DNA from: Candidatus Polarisedimenticolaceae bacterium
Lineage (GTDB): Bacteria > Acidobacteriota > Polarisedimenticolia > Polarisedimenticolales > DASRJG01
Direction: 5' to 3'
Length of the DNA: 64,000 nt
Assembly (NCBI GenBank): GCA_036275915.1
Contig: DASUCV010000009.1
Location: forward strand, 368,044-432,043
Shown here in pieces: positions 37,717-46,428 of this stretch (the stretch's first letter is position 1; each line of letters starts with the position of its first letter). The notes beneath the pieces are model-generated. The model had not been told where the DNA came from. It ran no database searches and saw only the letters and a program-made list of their open reading frames with translations. A program made the position numbers and the translations under genes.

Positions 37717-39943
37717 CGGCCGGTTCCGGCGCCGGCTCCATCGTGGACCGCCGGAAGATCATCGCGGAGAGCGGCGGCAGGCGCAGGACGAGGGACTGCG
37801 GGAGGCCGTGCTGCGGCTCAGCTTCCGCTTCGACGGAGGCCGGGACCTCGAACCCGCTGCCGTCGAACGCGCGATCGTCGGAATTGAGCAGAAGATCGTA
37901 GCGGCCGGACTCCGGCGCGCCGATGCGGTAGCCTTCGTGCGTCATCGGGGTGAGGTTGAGGACGACGAGCAGGCTGTCGTCGCCACCGGAGCGCAGGTAG
38001 GACACCACCGAGTTCACGCGGTCGCTGCAATCGATCCACCGGAAGCCGTCCGGATCGTGGTCCCGCCGCCAGAGCGCCGGGTGCTCGTGGTAAAGGCGCC
38101 CGAGCGCGCGCACGAGGGCGAGGACCCCGCGGTGGAACGGCTCGGCGCCCAGGTTCCACTCCGGCCCTCGGCTCTCGCTCCACTCCCACCACGGCGCGAG
38201 CTCGCTCCCCATGAAGAGGAGCTTCTTCCCGGGCCGCGTCCACATGTAGGCGTAGAGGAGCCGCAGGTTCGCGAACTGCTGCTCGAGGGTCCCGGGCATC
38301 TTCCCGAGGAGCGATTTCTTCCCGTGGACGACCTCGTCGTGCGAGAGCGCGTTGACGAAGCGCTCGCTGTACTCGTAGATCATCGCGAACGTCAGCGTGT
38401 CGTGGTGCCAGGTCCTGCCGATCGGGTCGACGGCGAAGTACTTGAGCGTGTCGTGCATCCACCCCATGTTCCACTTGAAGGCGAAGCCCAGCCCGCCGGA
38501 GTCCGGCGGACGCGTCACGTGGGGCCACGACGTCGACTCCTCCGCGATCGTGAACGCGCCGGGGGCCTCTTCGGCGAGCGTGCGGTGGAGGTTCCGGAAG
38601 AATTCGATCGCATCGAGGTTCTCCCGCCCCCCCGCGCGGTTCGGGATCCATTCCCCTTCCTTGCGGCTGTAATCGAGGTAGAGCATCGACGCGACCGCAT
38701 CGACCCGGAGACCGTCGACGTGCAGCTCGCGCAGCCAGTAGATCGCGTTCGCGATGAGGAACCCCGCGACCTCCGGCCGGCCGAGGTTGAAGATGAGCGT
38801 CCCCCAGTCCGGATGCTCGCCGAGACGCGGGTCGTCGTGCTCGTAGAGCGCGGTCCCGTCGAACCGGCGGAGAGCGAAGTCGTCGCGCGGGAAGTGAGCG
38901 GGGACCCAATCGACGATGACTCCGATTCCCGCGCGATGGCAGAGGTCGACGAACGCGCGGAAATCGTCGGGGGTCCCGAACCGTGAGGTGGGCGCGTAGT
39001 AGCCGGAGACCTGGTAACCCCACGATCCGTCGAACGGATGCTCCGCGACCGGCATCAGCTCGATGTGCGTGAACCCGAGCGCCCGCACGTGATCGATGAG
39101 GCCGGGGGCGATCTCCCGGTAGCTCGGCGTGCGTCCCTCGCGCTCGAGCGCCTTCGCCCATGAGCCGAGGTGCACCTCGTAAGCGGCGAGGGCCGCGGCC
39201 GCGGGGTCGATCGCGCGGCGCCGCTCCATCCATGCGCCGTCGCCCCAGACGTGCGTCGTCCGCTCGACGACCGACGCGGTGCGCGGCGGGCGTTCCATCG
39301 CGCGTGCCATCGGATCGGTCTTGAGCCGGAGCATCCCTTCCTGCGTCTTGACCTCGTACTTGTAGACGGCGTCCGGCCCGAGTCCGGGCACGAAGAGCTC
39401 GTGAACCCCGGAGCCCTGGAGCCGCCGCATCGGGTAGAGCCGCCCGTCCCATCCACAGAAATCGCCGACCAACGCGACGCGGCGCGCGTTCGGCGCCCAG
39501 ACCGCGAATGCGACCCCTTCCGTGCCGTCCGGCGCAGTCGTCGTGCGCGCGCCGAGCGCCTGCCAGAGCCGCCGGTGAGTCCCCTCGTGGAAGAGATGGC
39601 GATCGACCTCGCCCATCGTCGGCGCGAAGCGATACGGCTCGTCGCGCTCCCACGTCCCGCCTCCGGCGAAATGGAGCGCGATCCGGTAGGCGAACGGCGG
39701 CGTGTGCCCCGCGACGAAGCAGGCGAAGAGGCCGCCGCCGAGCGCTTCCATCGGCCGCGTCTCACCGTCGAGGAGCAGCTCGCACGCGACGGCGTCCGGG
39801 TGAAACGCGCGGACGACCGCTCCGGCGGCTTCGCCCCATGCCGCCGGATGCGCGCCTAGGATCCGGTGGGGCTCGTCGTGGTCGCCGGAGAGGAGCCGGC
39901 CGACTTCGAGGGCGCTCTCCGCGCCCGGTGCGTGCGATCTCAC
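37655..39943 (-). CDS. glgB: 1,4-alpha-glucan branching enzyme
   Basis: The roughly 762-aa GH13 enzyme moves alpha-1,4 glucan segments to alpha-1,6 branch points in glycogen. N-terminal CBM48-type modules contain AVWAPNARRVALVGDFCGWDG. The catalytic core has HVDGLRVDAVASMLYLDY (nucleophile Asp), TIAEEST (acid/base Glu) and NALSHDEVVHGKKSL (third Asp). The GTG at 39943 was chosen because a longer reading to ATG 40027 would overlap hemN and adds a non-family N-terminus. The C-terminal Lys/Arg-rich tail of about 28 residues overlaps the convergent receiver gene. No glgA, glgC or glgP is in the window. Confidence 0.93.
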   Translation of the reverse strand: MRSHAPGAESALEVGRLLSGDHDEPHRILGAHPAAWGEAAGAVVRAFHPDAVACELLLDGETRPMEALGGGLFACFVAGHTPPFAYRIALHFAGGGTWERDEPYRFAPTMGEVDRHLFHEGTHRRLWQALGARTTTAPDGTEGVAFAVWAPNARRVALVGDFCGWDGRLYPMRRLQGSGVHELFVPGLGPDAVYKYEVKTQEGMLRLKTDPMARAMERPPRTASVVERTTHVWGDGAWMERRRAIDPAAAALAAYEVHLGSWAKALEREGRTPSYREIAPGLIDHVRALGFTHIELMPVAEHPFDGSWGYQVSGYYAPTSRFGTPDDFRAFVDLCHRAGIGVIVDWVPAHFPRDDFALRRFDGTALYEHDDPRLGEHPDWGTLIFNLGRPEVAGFLIANAIYWLRELHVDGLRVDAVASMLYLDYSRKEGEWIPNRAGGRENLDAIEFFRNLHRTLAEEAPGAFTIAEESTSWPHVTRPPDSGGLGFAFKWNMGWMHDTLKYFAVDPIGRTWHHDTLTFAMIYEYSERFVNALSHDEVVHGKKSLLGKMPGTLEQQFANLRLLYAYMWTRPGKKLLFMGSELAPWWEWSESRGPEWNLGAEPFHRGVLALVRALGRLYHEHPALWRRDHDPDGFRWIDCSDRVNSVVSYLRSGGDDSLLVVLNLTPMTHEGYRIGAPESGRYDLLLNSDDRAFDGSGFEVPASVEAEAEPQHGLPQSLVLRLPPLSAMIFRRSTMEPAPEPAAKKRATRKGGSSRSKRGASP

Positions 39944-40025
39944 GGGATCTAGATTATCGCGAAGGCGCGCCTTGTCCTTTGCGCGAGTTGCGGAAATAAT
40001 CGAAGGCTTCGAGGGACTCGTCCGC

Positions 40026-41432
40026 ATGAGGGATTCCGGCGGATCCGTGGATCGCGCGATGGCACTGCTCGAGCGGTACGATCGCCCCGGGCCGCGCTAT
40101 ACGTCCTATCCGACCGCCGTCGAGTTCCACGAGGGGGTCGACGACGCCGTCTACCGGTCGAAGCTCGAGGAGGCCGACAAAGACGCGGACGCCCCGCTCT
40201 CGCTCTACGCGCACCTCCCCTTCTGCGAGGCCCGCTGCTTCTTCTGCGGGTGCAACGTGGTCATCACCCGGCACCGCGACGTGGCGGCGCGTTACCTGGG
40301 CGCGCTCGATCGCGAAATCGATCTCCTCGCCGCGGCGCTGCCGCGGCGCCGGCGCGTCTCGCAGATGCACTGGGGAGGCGGCACGCCGACGTACTTCGAG
40401 GCGGAGCAGATGGAGACGACGTTCCGCCATCTTGCCGGCGTCTTCGCCTTCGACCCCGACGCCGAGATCGGTGTCGAGGTCGATCCCCGCGTGACGACGC
40501 CGCGCCACCTCGAAAGCCTCCGGCGACTCGGCTTCAACCGTCTGTCGCTCGGCGTTCAGGATTTCGACCACGAGGTCCAGGCCGCCGTCAATCGGGTGCA
40601 GAGCTACGATCAGACGCGCGACTGCATCGAGCTCGGCCGCAAGCTCGGATTCCAATCGATCAACGTCGATCTCATTTACGGGCTCCCGTACCAGCGCGTC
40701 GACACCTTCGAGACGACGCTCGAGCGGGTCATCGGCCTCCGGCCGGGGCGGGTCGCGGTCTACTCGTTCGCCTTCGTGCCTTGGATACGCGCGCACATGA
40801 AGCACCTTCCCCAGGAGGCGATGCCGGCGCCCGAGACGAAGCTCGCGCTTCTCCGCGCGGCGGCGCGCGCATTCACCTCCGCCGGTTACCTCCAGATCGG
40901 GATGGACCACTTCGCGCTGCCCGACGACGACATGGGCAAGGCCGCGCTCGCCCGCACGCTGCACCGCAACTTCATGGGCTACAGCACGCAGGCGGGGCGC
41001 GACATGGTCGCGCTCGGCGTCTCGGGAATCGGCGACGTCAAGGGCGCGCTCGTCCAGAACGTGAAGACCCTCACGGGCTACTACCAGGCGCTCGAGGCCG
41101 GGAGGTTCCCGATCGAGCGCGGCTACGTCTTGGACGACGACGACCGGATCCGCCGCTACGCGATCACCGAGCTCATGTGCCGCCTAAGGCTCGAGTTCGG
41201 GGAGGTCGCCCGGCAATTCGGGGTTGATCCTCGCGCCTACTTCGCGCGCGAGCTCGCCGAGCTGTCCGGTCCCGGCTCGCCGGCCGAGGACGGCCTGGTC
41301 ACGCTCGAGGCCGATGCGATCGACGTCACCGAGTTGGGGCGGCAGTTCGTGCGGAACGTCTGCATGATCTTCGACCGGCATCACCGTGCGCGCGGGACCG
41401 GCGGGGCGCCGGTCTTCAGCCGCACGGTATGA
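40026..41432 (+). CDS. hemN: Oxygen-independent coproporphyrinogen III oxidase
   Basis: The 468-aa radical SAM enzyme decarboxylates coproporphyrinogen III to protoporphyrinogen IX without oxygen. RPGPRYTSYPTA is the HemN signature. HLPFCEARCFFCGCN carries the CxxxCxxC 4Fe-4S cysteines plus the extra Cys typical of HemN. GGGTPTYF, DLIYGLPYQ and the C-terminal HemN domain (MCRLRLEF) follow. ATG 40026 has GAGGGA ten bases upstream. It overlaps hemY by 4 bp (ATGA). Confidence 0.95.
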   Translation: MRDSGGSVDRAMALLERYDRPGPRYTSYPTAVEFHEGVDDAVYRSKLEEADKDADAPLSLYAHLPFCEARCFFCGCNVVITRHRDVAARYLGALDREIDLLAAALPRRRRVSQMHWGGGTPTYFEAEQMETTFRHLAGVFAFDPDAEIGVEVDPRVTTPRHLESLRRLGFNRLSLGVQDFDHEVQAAVNRVQSYDQTRDCIELGRKLGFQSINVDLIYGLPYQRVDTFETTLERVIGLRPGRVAVYSFAFVPWIRAHMKHLPQEAMPAPETKLALLRAAARAFTSAGYLQIGMDHFALPDDDMGKAALARTLHRNFMGYSTQAGRDMVALGVSGIGDVKGALVQNVKTLTGYYQALEAGRFPIERGYVLDDDDRIRRYAITELMCRLRLEFGEVARQFGVDPRAYFARELAELSGPGSPAEDGLVTLEADAIDVTELGRQFVRNVCMIFDRHHRARGTGGAPVFSRTV

Positions 41433-42769
41433 CGTCGCGGCGCGTCGCCGTCGTCGGCGCCGGGATCACGGGGCTCACACTCGGCTACCGCCTCCGCGAG
41501 CGCGGCCTGTCGCCCGTCGTGCTCGAGTCGGCGGCGGAGGTCGGCGGCCACGTCAAGACGATCGTCGAGGACGGCTTCGTCGTCGAAGGCGGCCCCAACG
41601 GCTTCCTCGATCGCGAGCCCGCGGTCCCCCGCCTCGTCGCCGACGTGGGCCTCACCGCGAGTCTCGTCGACGCGAGCCCCGAGTCGGCGCGCCGGTTCAT
41701 CCTGGACGGCGGCAAGCTCTGGCAGGTCCCGCAGTCTCCGGGCACGCTCCTGCGCTTCGGCGCGATGAGCCTCGCCGGCCGCCTGCGCGTAGTACTCGAG
41801 CCGTTCGCGCGCCGTGCGCGAAGCGGGCAGGAGGAGACGGTCTTCGACTTCGCGCGCCGGCGGATTGGCCGCGAGGGCGCGGAGGTGCTGGTCGATACCG
41901 CCGTGTCGGGTATCTCGGCGGGCGACAGCCGGCGCCTCTCCGCACCGGCGCAGTTTCCGCTCATGATCGAGATGGAGCGCGAGCACGGCAGCCTGCTGCG
42001 CGCGATGATCGCGCGGCGCCGCCGCGGCGTCGGCGCTCCCAAGCTCAAGAGCTTCGACGGCGGGATGCATGTCCTCGTCGACGGCCTCGCCAAGACGCTC
42101 GGCGGCGCCATCCGCGTGAGCGCGGGGGTGGCATCGCTCACGCGTGACGGCTCGACCTGGCGCCTGGCGCTCGCCTCCGGAGAGACCGTCGAGGCGGACG
42201 TTCTCGCCCTCGCCTGCGGCGCCGCGCCGGCCGCACGCATCCTCCGGCCGTTCGATCCCTCGCTCGCCGCGGCCCTCGATCGGATCGAGGCCGCTCCCGT
42301 CGCCGTGTCGGCGTTCGCGTTCCCGCAGGAGGCCGTGAAGCGCCCGCTCGACGGCTACGGCTACCTCGTCACGCGAGCCGCCGGCCTCGCGACGCTCGGC
42401 GTGCTCTGGGAGTCGTCGCTCTTCCCGGGGCGTGCGCCGGCGGGAACCGCGCTCCTCCGGGTCATGATGGGCGGCTCGAGAGCGCCGGAGGTCGCGGCTC
42501 TCGATGCCGCGGCGGCCGAGTCGCAAGCGCTCGCGGAGATGCGCGACATCCTCGGTCTCACCGGCGAGCCGAGCCGTCGATGGCGATTCCCGGAGCGCGG
42601 CGCAATCGCCCAGTACACGCTCGGCCACGTCGGTCGCGTCGGCGAGATCCGCGCGCTCGCGGCACGCCATCCTGGTCTCGTTCTCTGCGGCACGTCGTAC
42701 GACGGTGTGTCGTTCGGCGCCGCCGTCGCGTCGGCGGAGAAAACCGCAGAGATGCTCAGGGGACAGTAA
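41429..42769 (+). CDS. hemY: Protoporphyrinogen/coproporphyrinogen oxidase
   Basis: The 446-aa FAD enzyme has VAVVGAGITGLTLGYRL (Rossmann dinucleotide fold), an EVGGHVKT loop, GPNGFL, and the C-terminal LCGTSYDGVSFGAAVASAE FAD segment. HemY oxidises protoporphyrinogen IX (or coproporphyrinogen III) with oxygen or another acceptor, the step after HemN. The 4-bp overlap with hemN makes a two-gene heme operon. A choice between the protoporphyrin and coproporphyrin branches cannot be made from sequence alone, but HemN next door favours the protoporphyrin branch. Confidence 0.9.
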   Translation: MTSRRVAVVGAGITGLTLGYRLRERGLSPVVLESAAEVGGHVKTIVEDGFVVEGGPNGFLDREPAVPRLVADVGLTASLVDASPESARRFILDGGKLWQVPQSPGTLLRFGAMSLAGRLRVVLEPFARRARSGQEETVFDFARRRIGREGAEVLVDTAVSGISAGDSRRLSAPAQFPLMIEMEREHGSLLRAMIARRRRGVGAPKLKSFDGGMHVLVDGLAKTLGGAIRVSAGVASLTRDGSTWRLALASGETVEADVLALACGAAPAARILRPFDPSLAAALDRIEAAPVAVSAFAFPQEAVKRPLDGYGYLVTRAAGLATLGVLWESSLFPGRAPAGTALLRVMMGGSRAPEVAALDAAAAESQALAEMRDILGLTGEPSRRWRFPERGAIAQYTLGHVGRVGEIRALAARHPGLVLCGTSYDGVSFGAAVASAEKTAEMLRGQ

Positions 42770-42779
42770 CCGAGTAGTT

Positions 42780-43736
42780 TTATGCGTGGCCCTTGCGGCG
42801 CTGCGCGAGCTCGAAGGCGAGCGTCGCGCGCAGGCCGTCCAGGGTGCCGTCGGCCAGGCGCCATTGCGCGGTGGCGCGCCGCGCGCCGGCGGGGATGCGC
42901 GTCTCGGCCTCACGCTCGATGAGCGGCGACACGAGGACGACCGCGTTCTCGCCAACCTCGCGGAGGGCGACGCGGAGGCGCGGCAGCGGCACGATGCTGA
43001 TGCGCTGGATCACGTCGTCCGTCGCGCCGAGCTGGCGCAGGAACCGGAGGAAGACCTCGCCGAAACGCTCGTCGCGCACGGCGATGACGACGCCGCGCGA
43101 CTTCGCCCACCGGAGGATCGCTTGCGGGAACTCGGCGTCGAGCGCGACGCGGTGGACCGAGAGGCCGACCGCACGGACGGCGGCCTCGACCTCGGCGCGG
43201 TGGCAGTCGGTCGTGACGACGCTCCATGCGCCCGCGGTGGCACCGGCCGGATTCGCGAGGAGGTCGGCGAGGAGCACCGGGCGCGGATTGACCCCGAGAC
43301 CGACGCGCAGGTCGTGGGCGATCATCTCGATCTGCTCGCGATTGCATTCGACGACGGCGAGGGGCAGGCCCTGGAGGCCGCCGTTGAGCGTCGCTTGGAC
43401 GAAGTCGGCGTAAGCCGTCGGCGAGAGGCCGAGCGCGTGTGCCTCGCCCCGGCAGCGGTTCACCGAGCGAACGAGCTCGTCGGTGGAGCGCGACGTCTCG
43501 TCGGCGGCGACGTAGGTGCCGGCCCCCGGCCGAACGGTGAGGAACCCCTCGTGCTCGAGCGCTTGGTACGCCCTGTGGATCGTCTTCCGATTGAGGCCGG
43601 TCAGCCCAGCCAGCCGCCGGACGGACATCACGCGGTCTCCCGGCTTCAGCCGGCCAAGATGCAGGGAGGTCAGAAGATGCTCGCGGACCTTCTCCGTGCC
43701 TTGGCTGATGCGTTTCGACGCCGTCGACTCTCCCAT
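42780..43736 (-). CDS. GntR-family transcriptional regulator
   Basis: The 318-aa regulator has a GntR winged helix (about residues 10-80: MSVRRLAGLTGLNRKTIHRAYQALEHEGFL) followed by a ligand-binding domain that resembles neither FadR/HutC cleanly nor an aminotransferase-like MocR domain. Segments such as PLAVVECNREQ and WSVVTTDCH suggest a type I periplasmic-binding-like fold. It lies 83 bases downstream of the cupredoxin/cytochrome operon on the same strand, so it may regulate that operon. This is inference. Confidence 0.85.
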   Translation of the reverse strand: MGESTASKRISQGTEKVREHLLTSLHLGRLKPGDRVMSVRRLAGLTGLNRKTIHRAYQALEHEGFLTVRPGAGTYVAADETSRSTDELVRSVNRCRGEAHALGLSPTAYADFVQATLNGGLQGLPLAVVECNREQIEMIAHDLRVGLGVNPRPVLLADLLANPAGATAGAWSVVTTDCHRAEVEAAVRAVGLSVHRVALDAEFPQAILRWAKSRGVVIAVRDERFGEVFLRFLRQLGATDDVIQRISIVPLPRLRVALREVGENAVVLVSPLIEREAETRIPAGARRATAQWRLADGTLDGLRATLAFELAQRRKGHA

Positions 43737-43818
43737 GGTGCCCTCCGCTTCGACCTCGCCCTCTGAGGATACGGCGATTCGCCTGCCCGTGCTCGCCGCC
43801 CGTCGGGATGCGTTCAGG

Positions 43819-44895
43819 CTAGAAGTAGATATGGGCCTGGAGGATGGCGCGGTCGTCCCGGCTGGCGCCGGACGACACGGGACCGTTGCCGAAGCGGTAG
43901 AGAACGCGGACCTGGAGTCCCGGGAGCGGGGTCCAATCGACCCCGGCCCCCCAGTTGACGATGTCCCCCTCGGTGTCGTCGAGATCGAGGTCGTACGCTC
44001 CGGCGAAGGTGCGGACGGTCAGTCCGGCGTGCGCGAGGATGTCCAGCTCCACCTGGGCCGCCCTGCCGTCTTGCGTGGGGTGGATCCCGTCGTCGTCACG
44101 GATCGCATCGATCTCGGCCAGTGCTACGACCGGGCCCGCGCGGAAGGCGCCGAACGTCCCGAAGACCGCTCGGTGCGCTCCGGCGGGGAGGTCGTTGTTG
44201 GACGCGGAGAGACCGAGGCGGCCGCGCTTCCACAGGACGGCGAAGGTCCCCGTGTACTGCTTGTCGTTGTCCTGCTCGGCGCCGCCCGCGGTGCCGTTCG
44301 AGACCGCGAACGCCCCCATGAAGTCGCCGTTGTCGAATCCGACCTCGGCTCCGATGTCCGATGTCTCGAAGGTGAAGCCGGTCGCCCGGCGCGTCGCGTA
44401 GTCGTTGTCCTCGAACCTCAGACCGAACGGCAGGAAGAACTTGCCGCCCTTGACGTAGAGGCCCGAGGTCTTGAACGCGTAGAGGAGGAACGCCTCGCGG
44501 CACGTGGCGCCTCCCGGTGCTACGCGCTCGTCGATGTACGCCTGGAGCTGGTCCTTGAGGAGGTCGACCCCGAGATAGACGTTGGCCTCGGCGATCTCCG
44601 CCTCGCCGATGTAAGGCCCGTCGGCGCGGAACGTGCCGGTGTAGCCGCCGCGGCCGTCGAGCCCGAGCCGCAGGCGATCGCCGATCGCGCCGTCGAAGAG
44701 CCCGTGCCCCGGCGCGAGCTTCTTCCAGGGCAGCGTTTGCGCGCCGTAGCCGGCGCCGTACACGGTGCGTCCGCCGCCACCGGTGCGGTTGAGGTGACAG
44801 GAGCCGCAGCCGAGGCCGGTCCTCACGGAGAGGTACGGCTCGGCGTGCGCCGCGGTCGAGAGGACGAGTACGGCACCGATCAGGAATCGTCTCAA
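43819..44895 (-). CDS. Heme-bearing outer-membrane barrel-like protein
   Basis: The 358-aa exported protein has a signal peptide (about residues 1-18, ending AAHA). One c-type heme site (CGSCH, residues 30-34) is followed by alternating beta-strand sequence (LRLGLDGRGGYTGTF, NGDFMGAFAVSNG, LQVRVLYRFG) and the terminal aromatic IYF, typical of an outer-membrane porin. A barrel with an N-terminal heme would conduct electrons across the outer membrane, like a compressed porin-cytochrome. The start is TTG at 44895, overlapping the upstream stop as TTGA. It is the last gene of the five-gene operon. Confidence 0.75.
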   Translation of the reverse strand: MRRFLIGAVLVLSTAAHAEPYLSVRTGLGCGSCHLNRTGGGGRTVYGAGYGAQTLPWKKLAPGHGLFDGAIGDRLRLGLDGRGGYTGTFRADGPYIGEAEIAEANVYLGVDLLKDQLQAYIDERVAPGGATCREAFLLYAFKTSGLYVKGGKFFLPFGLRFEDNDYATRRATGFTFETSDIGAEVGFDNGDFMGAFAVSNGTAGGAEQDNDKQYTGTFAVLWKRGRLGLSASNNDLPAGAHRAVFGTFGAFRAGPVVALAEIDAIRDDDGIHPTQDGRAAQVELDILAHAGLTVRTFAGAYDLDLDDTEGDIVNWGAGVDWTPLPGLQVRVLYRFGNGPVSSGASRDDRAILQAHIYF

Positions 44896-45299
44896 TTGTC
44901 GAGCGCTCCGGCATCGATCCACTGCTGGATCGCCGCGGTCTCCGCCGCCGACAGGTACGGACCGCCGAACGGCATCTGCTCGCCCGTGATCCTCGGGTCG
45001 GCGGTGACCTTCATGAAGAGGTAGGAGTTCGCCGCGTCGTTCGGGACCACCCGCTTGAATCCGGCCAGCTCGACGACGGCGACGTTCACCGTGTTGGCGT
45101 AGAAGTGTCCGGCGGACAGGTCCATCCCTTGCTGCGCGCCCGGGGCGACGTGGCAACCGGGCACGGCGCACCTCGGCGTGAAGATCGAAGACTGGAGCGC
45201 GGTCAGGGTCGGGGCGCTCGTCGGCGGCGGCTGCGACACGACGCCGTCGCCGCCGCAGGACAGAGCACCCAGAGTGAGGATGACGACGACCGCCCTCAT
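44892..45299 (-). CDS. Cys-rich lipoprotein, cytochrome-like
   Basis: The 135-aa protein has a lipoprotein signal peptide (LTLGALSC, Cys15 lipidated). SIFTPRCAVPGCHVAPGAQ contains CxxxxCH, a non-canonical spacing for covalent heme, and the C-terminal MPFGG and IQQWIDAGA match the end of cytochrome-like families in Acidobacteriota and Planctomycetota. The gap of four residues rather than two means heme attachment is uncertain; a disulfide or metal role is possible. It overlaps both neighbours by 4 bp. Confidence 0.7.
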   Translation of the reverse strand: MRAVVVILTLGALSCGGDGVVSQPPPTSAPTLTALQSSIFTPRCAVPGCHVAPGAQQGMDLSAGHFYANTVNVAVVELAGFKRVVPNDAANSYLFMKVTADPRITGEQMPFGGPYLSAAETAAIQQWIDAGALDN

Positions 45300-46066
45300 C
45301 GCGGGTGCGCCCGGATCCAGGTCACGTACGCCGCGAGCTGCTTCATCTCGTCGTCCTTGATCCGGTCCTCGAAGCCGGGCATCTTGATCGCCTGGGCGGA
45401 GAGGAACGCGCGCGCCGCGGGGTTCGCACGGAAGCGGTCGCTCATCCCCGTTCGCACCCACTGTGCGAACTCGGCGTCGTCGCGCACCAGGTCGGCGTAG
45501 TCCTCGCCGTCCCACGGCGGGATGAACCCCTTGAACGAGCCCGGGTTCAGAACGAGGCCGCGCCCCTCGGGGCCGTGGCAGCCGAAGCAACCGAGACGGT
45601 ACGCCGTCTCGTGCCCCGCAGCCGCCGTCGCGTCGTCGATCGCGTCGCACTGCGAGGCCGAGAGGACGAAGGCGAGCAGGTCGCCCGTCTCACGCGACGT
45701 GAGGCGGCTGCGATAGGCCGGCATCGCGATGAGCGCGCCGGAATCAGGCGCGCGACCGACGGGATGGCCGTCGAGGATCCAGCTCTTCAGGTCGGACGGG
45801 TCACGGCAGTACATCATCCACGTGCCGCCGACCCACCCCGGGACCTCGCCCCCTTTGGCTCCGGGGTTGGGGATCGGCGAGGCGCCCCCCGGCCCGTGGC
45901 ACCCGAAGCAGCCCATCTGCCGGGCCAACGCCTCGCCCCGCTGGACCGGGCGGTCCGCGACGTTCTCTAGCCACGCCCGCTTGCGGAACACGAAGGCGAG
46001 ACACGCCGCCTCGGCGGCGACGGCGATGGCGAGAACGACGATGAGGGCGCGTGCCGAACCGGTCAC
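45296..46066 (-). CDS. Membrane-anchored diheme cytochrome c
   Basis: The 256-aa protein has an N-terminal membrane anchor (about residues 7-27) and two class I cytochrome c domains with CFGCH at 53-57 and 160-164. Axial Met candidates lie near MPAYRSRLT and MPGFEDRI. It likely sits in the periplasm and passes electrons between the cupredoxin and lipoprotein or barrel partners. The start overlaps the upstream gene by 4 bp. The internal duplication suggests a two-domain origin. Confidence 0.88.
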   Translation of the reverse strand: MTGSARALIVVLAIAVAAEAACLAFVFRKRAWLENVADRPVQRGEALARQMGCFGCHGPGGASPIPNPGAKGGEVPGWVGGTWMMYCRDPSDLKSWILDGHPVGRAPDSGALIAMPAYRSRLTSRETGDLLAFVLSASQCDAIDDATAAAGHETAYRLGCFGCHGPEGRGLVLNPGSFKGFIPPWDGEDYADLVRDDAEFAQWVRTGMSDRFRANPAARAFLSAQAIKMPGFEDRIKDDEMKQLAAYVTWIRAHPR

Positions 46067-46428
46067 GACGGCGATGCGGCCTTGACCGAGTGGAGGAGCA
46101 GGATCTTGGCTCCACCGCGCTCGGCCCAGACCCCGGTGACCGTCGCCTTCCGTCCCGCGAAGGGACGGAGCTTGGCGTTCGGGGTCTCCATGTCGTCGAC
46201 CGAGGCGATCCAGACGACCTCGTCGGTCTTGTCGACGAGGAGGGCGAGCGGGATCCCGGCATCGCCGCAGCGCTGCGCGCAGACCCGGTGGGACTCACCT
46301 TTCGACCCCGACTTGATGTAACAGGCGGAATCGATGACCTCCCCCGTCAGGGTGATCTCCGCCGGGTCCGCCGCGTGGATGGTGGCCGCGAGGAGGATCG
46401 CGGCGAGCGCCGCCGCGCCCGCTCTCAT
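46063..46428 (-). CDS. Small exported protein, OB-like, conserved Cys
   Basis: The 121-aa protein has a signal peptide (about residues 1-19, ending TIHA). A beta-rich domain has TLTGEVIDSACYIKSG, HRVCAQRCG and KATVTGVWAERGG. The DSACY and CAQRC motifs and the repeated TG strands fit a small exported family seen beside c-type cytochromes; an OB-like fold is a guess. Three conserved Cys could bind copper or heme or form disulfides. It lies between the cupredoxin and diheme cytochrome with 4-bp overlaps on both sides. Confidence 0.6.
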   Translation of the reverse strand: MRAGAAALAAILLAATIHAADPAEITLTGEVIDSACYIKSGSKGESHRVCAQRCGDAGIPLALLVDKTDEVVWIASVDDMETPNAKLRPFAGRKATVTGVWAERGGAKILLLHSVKAASPS

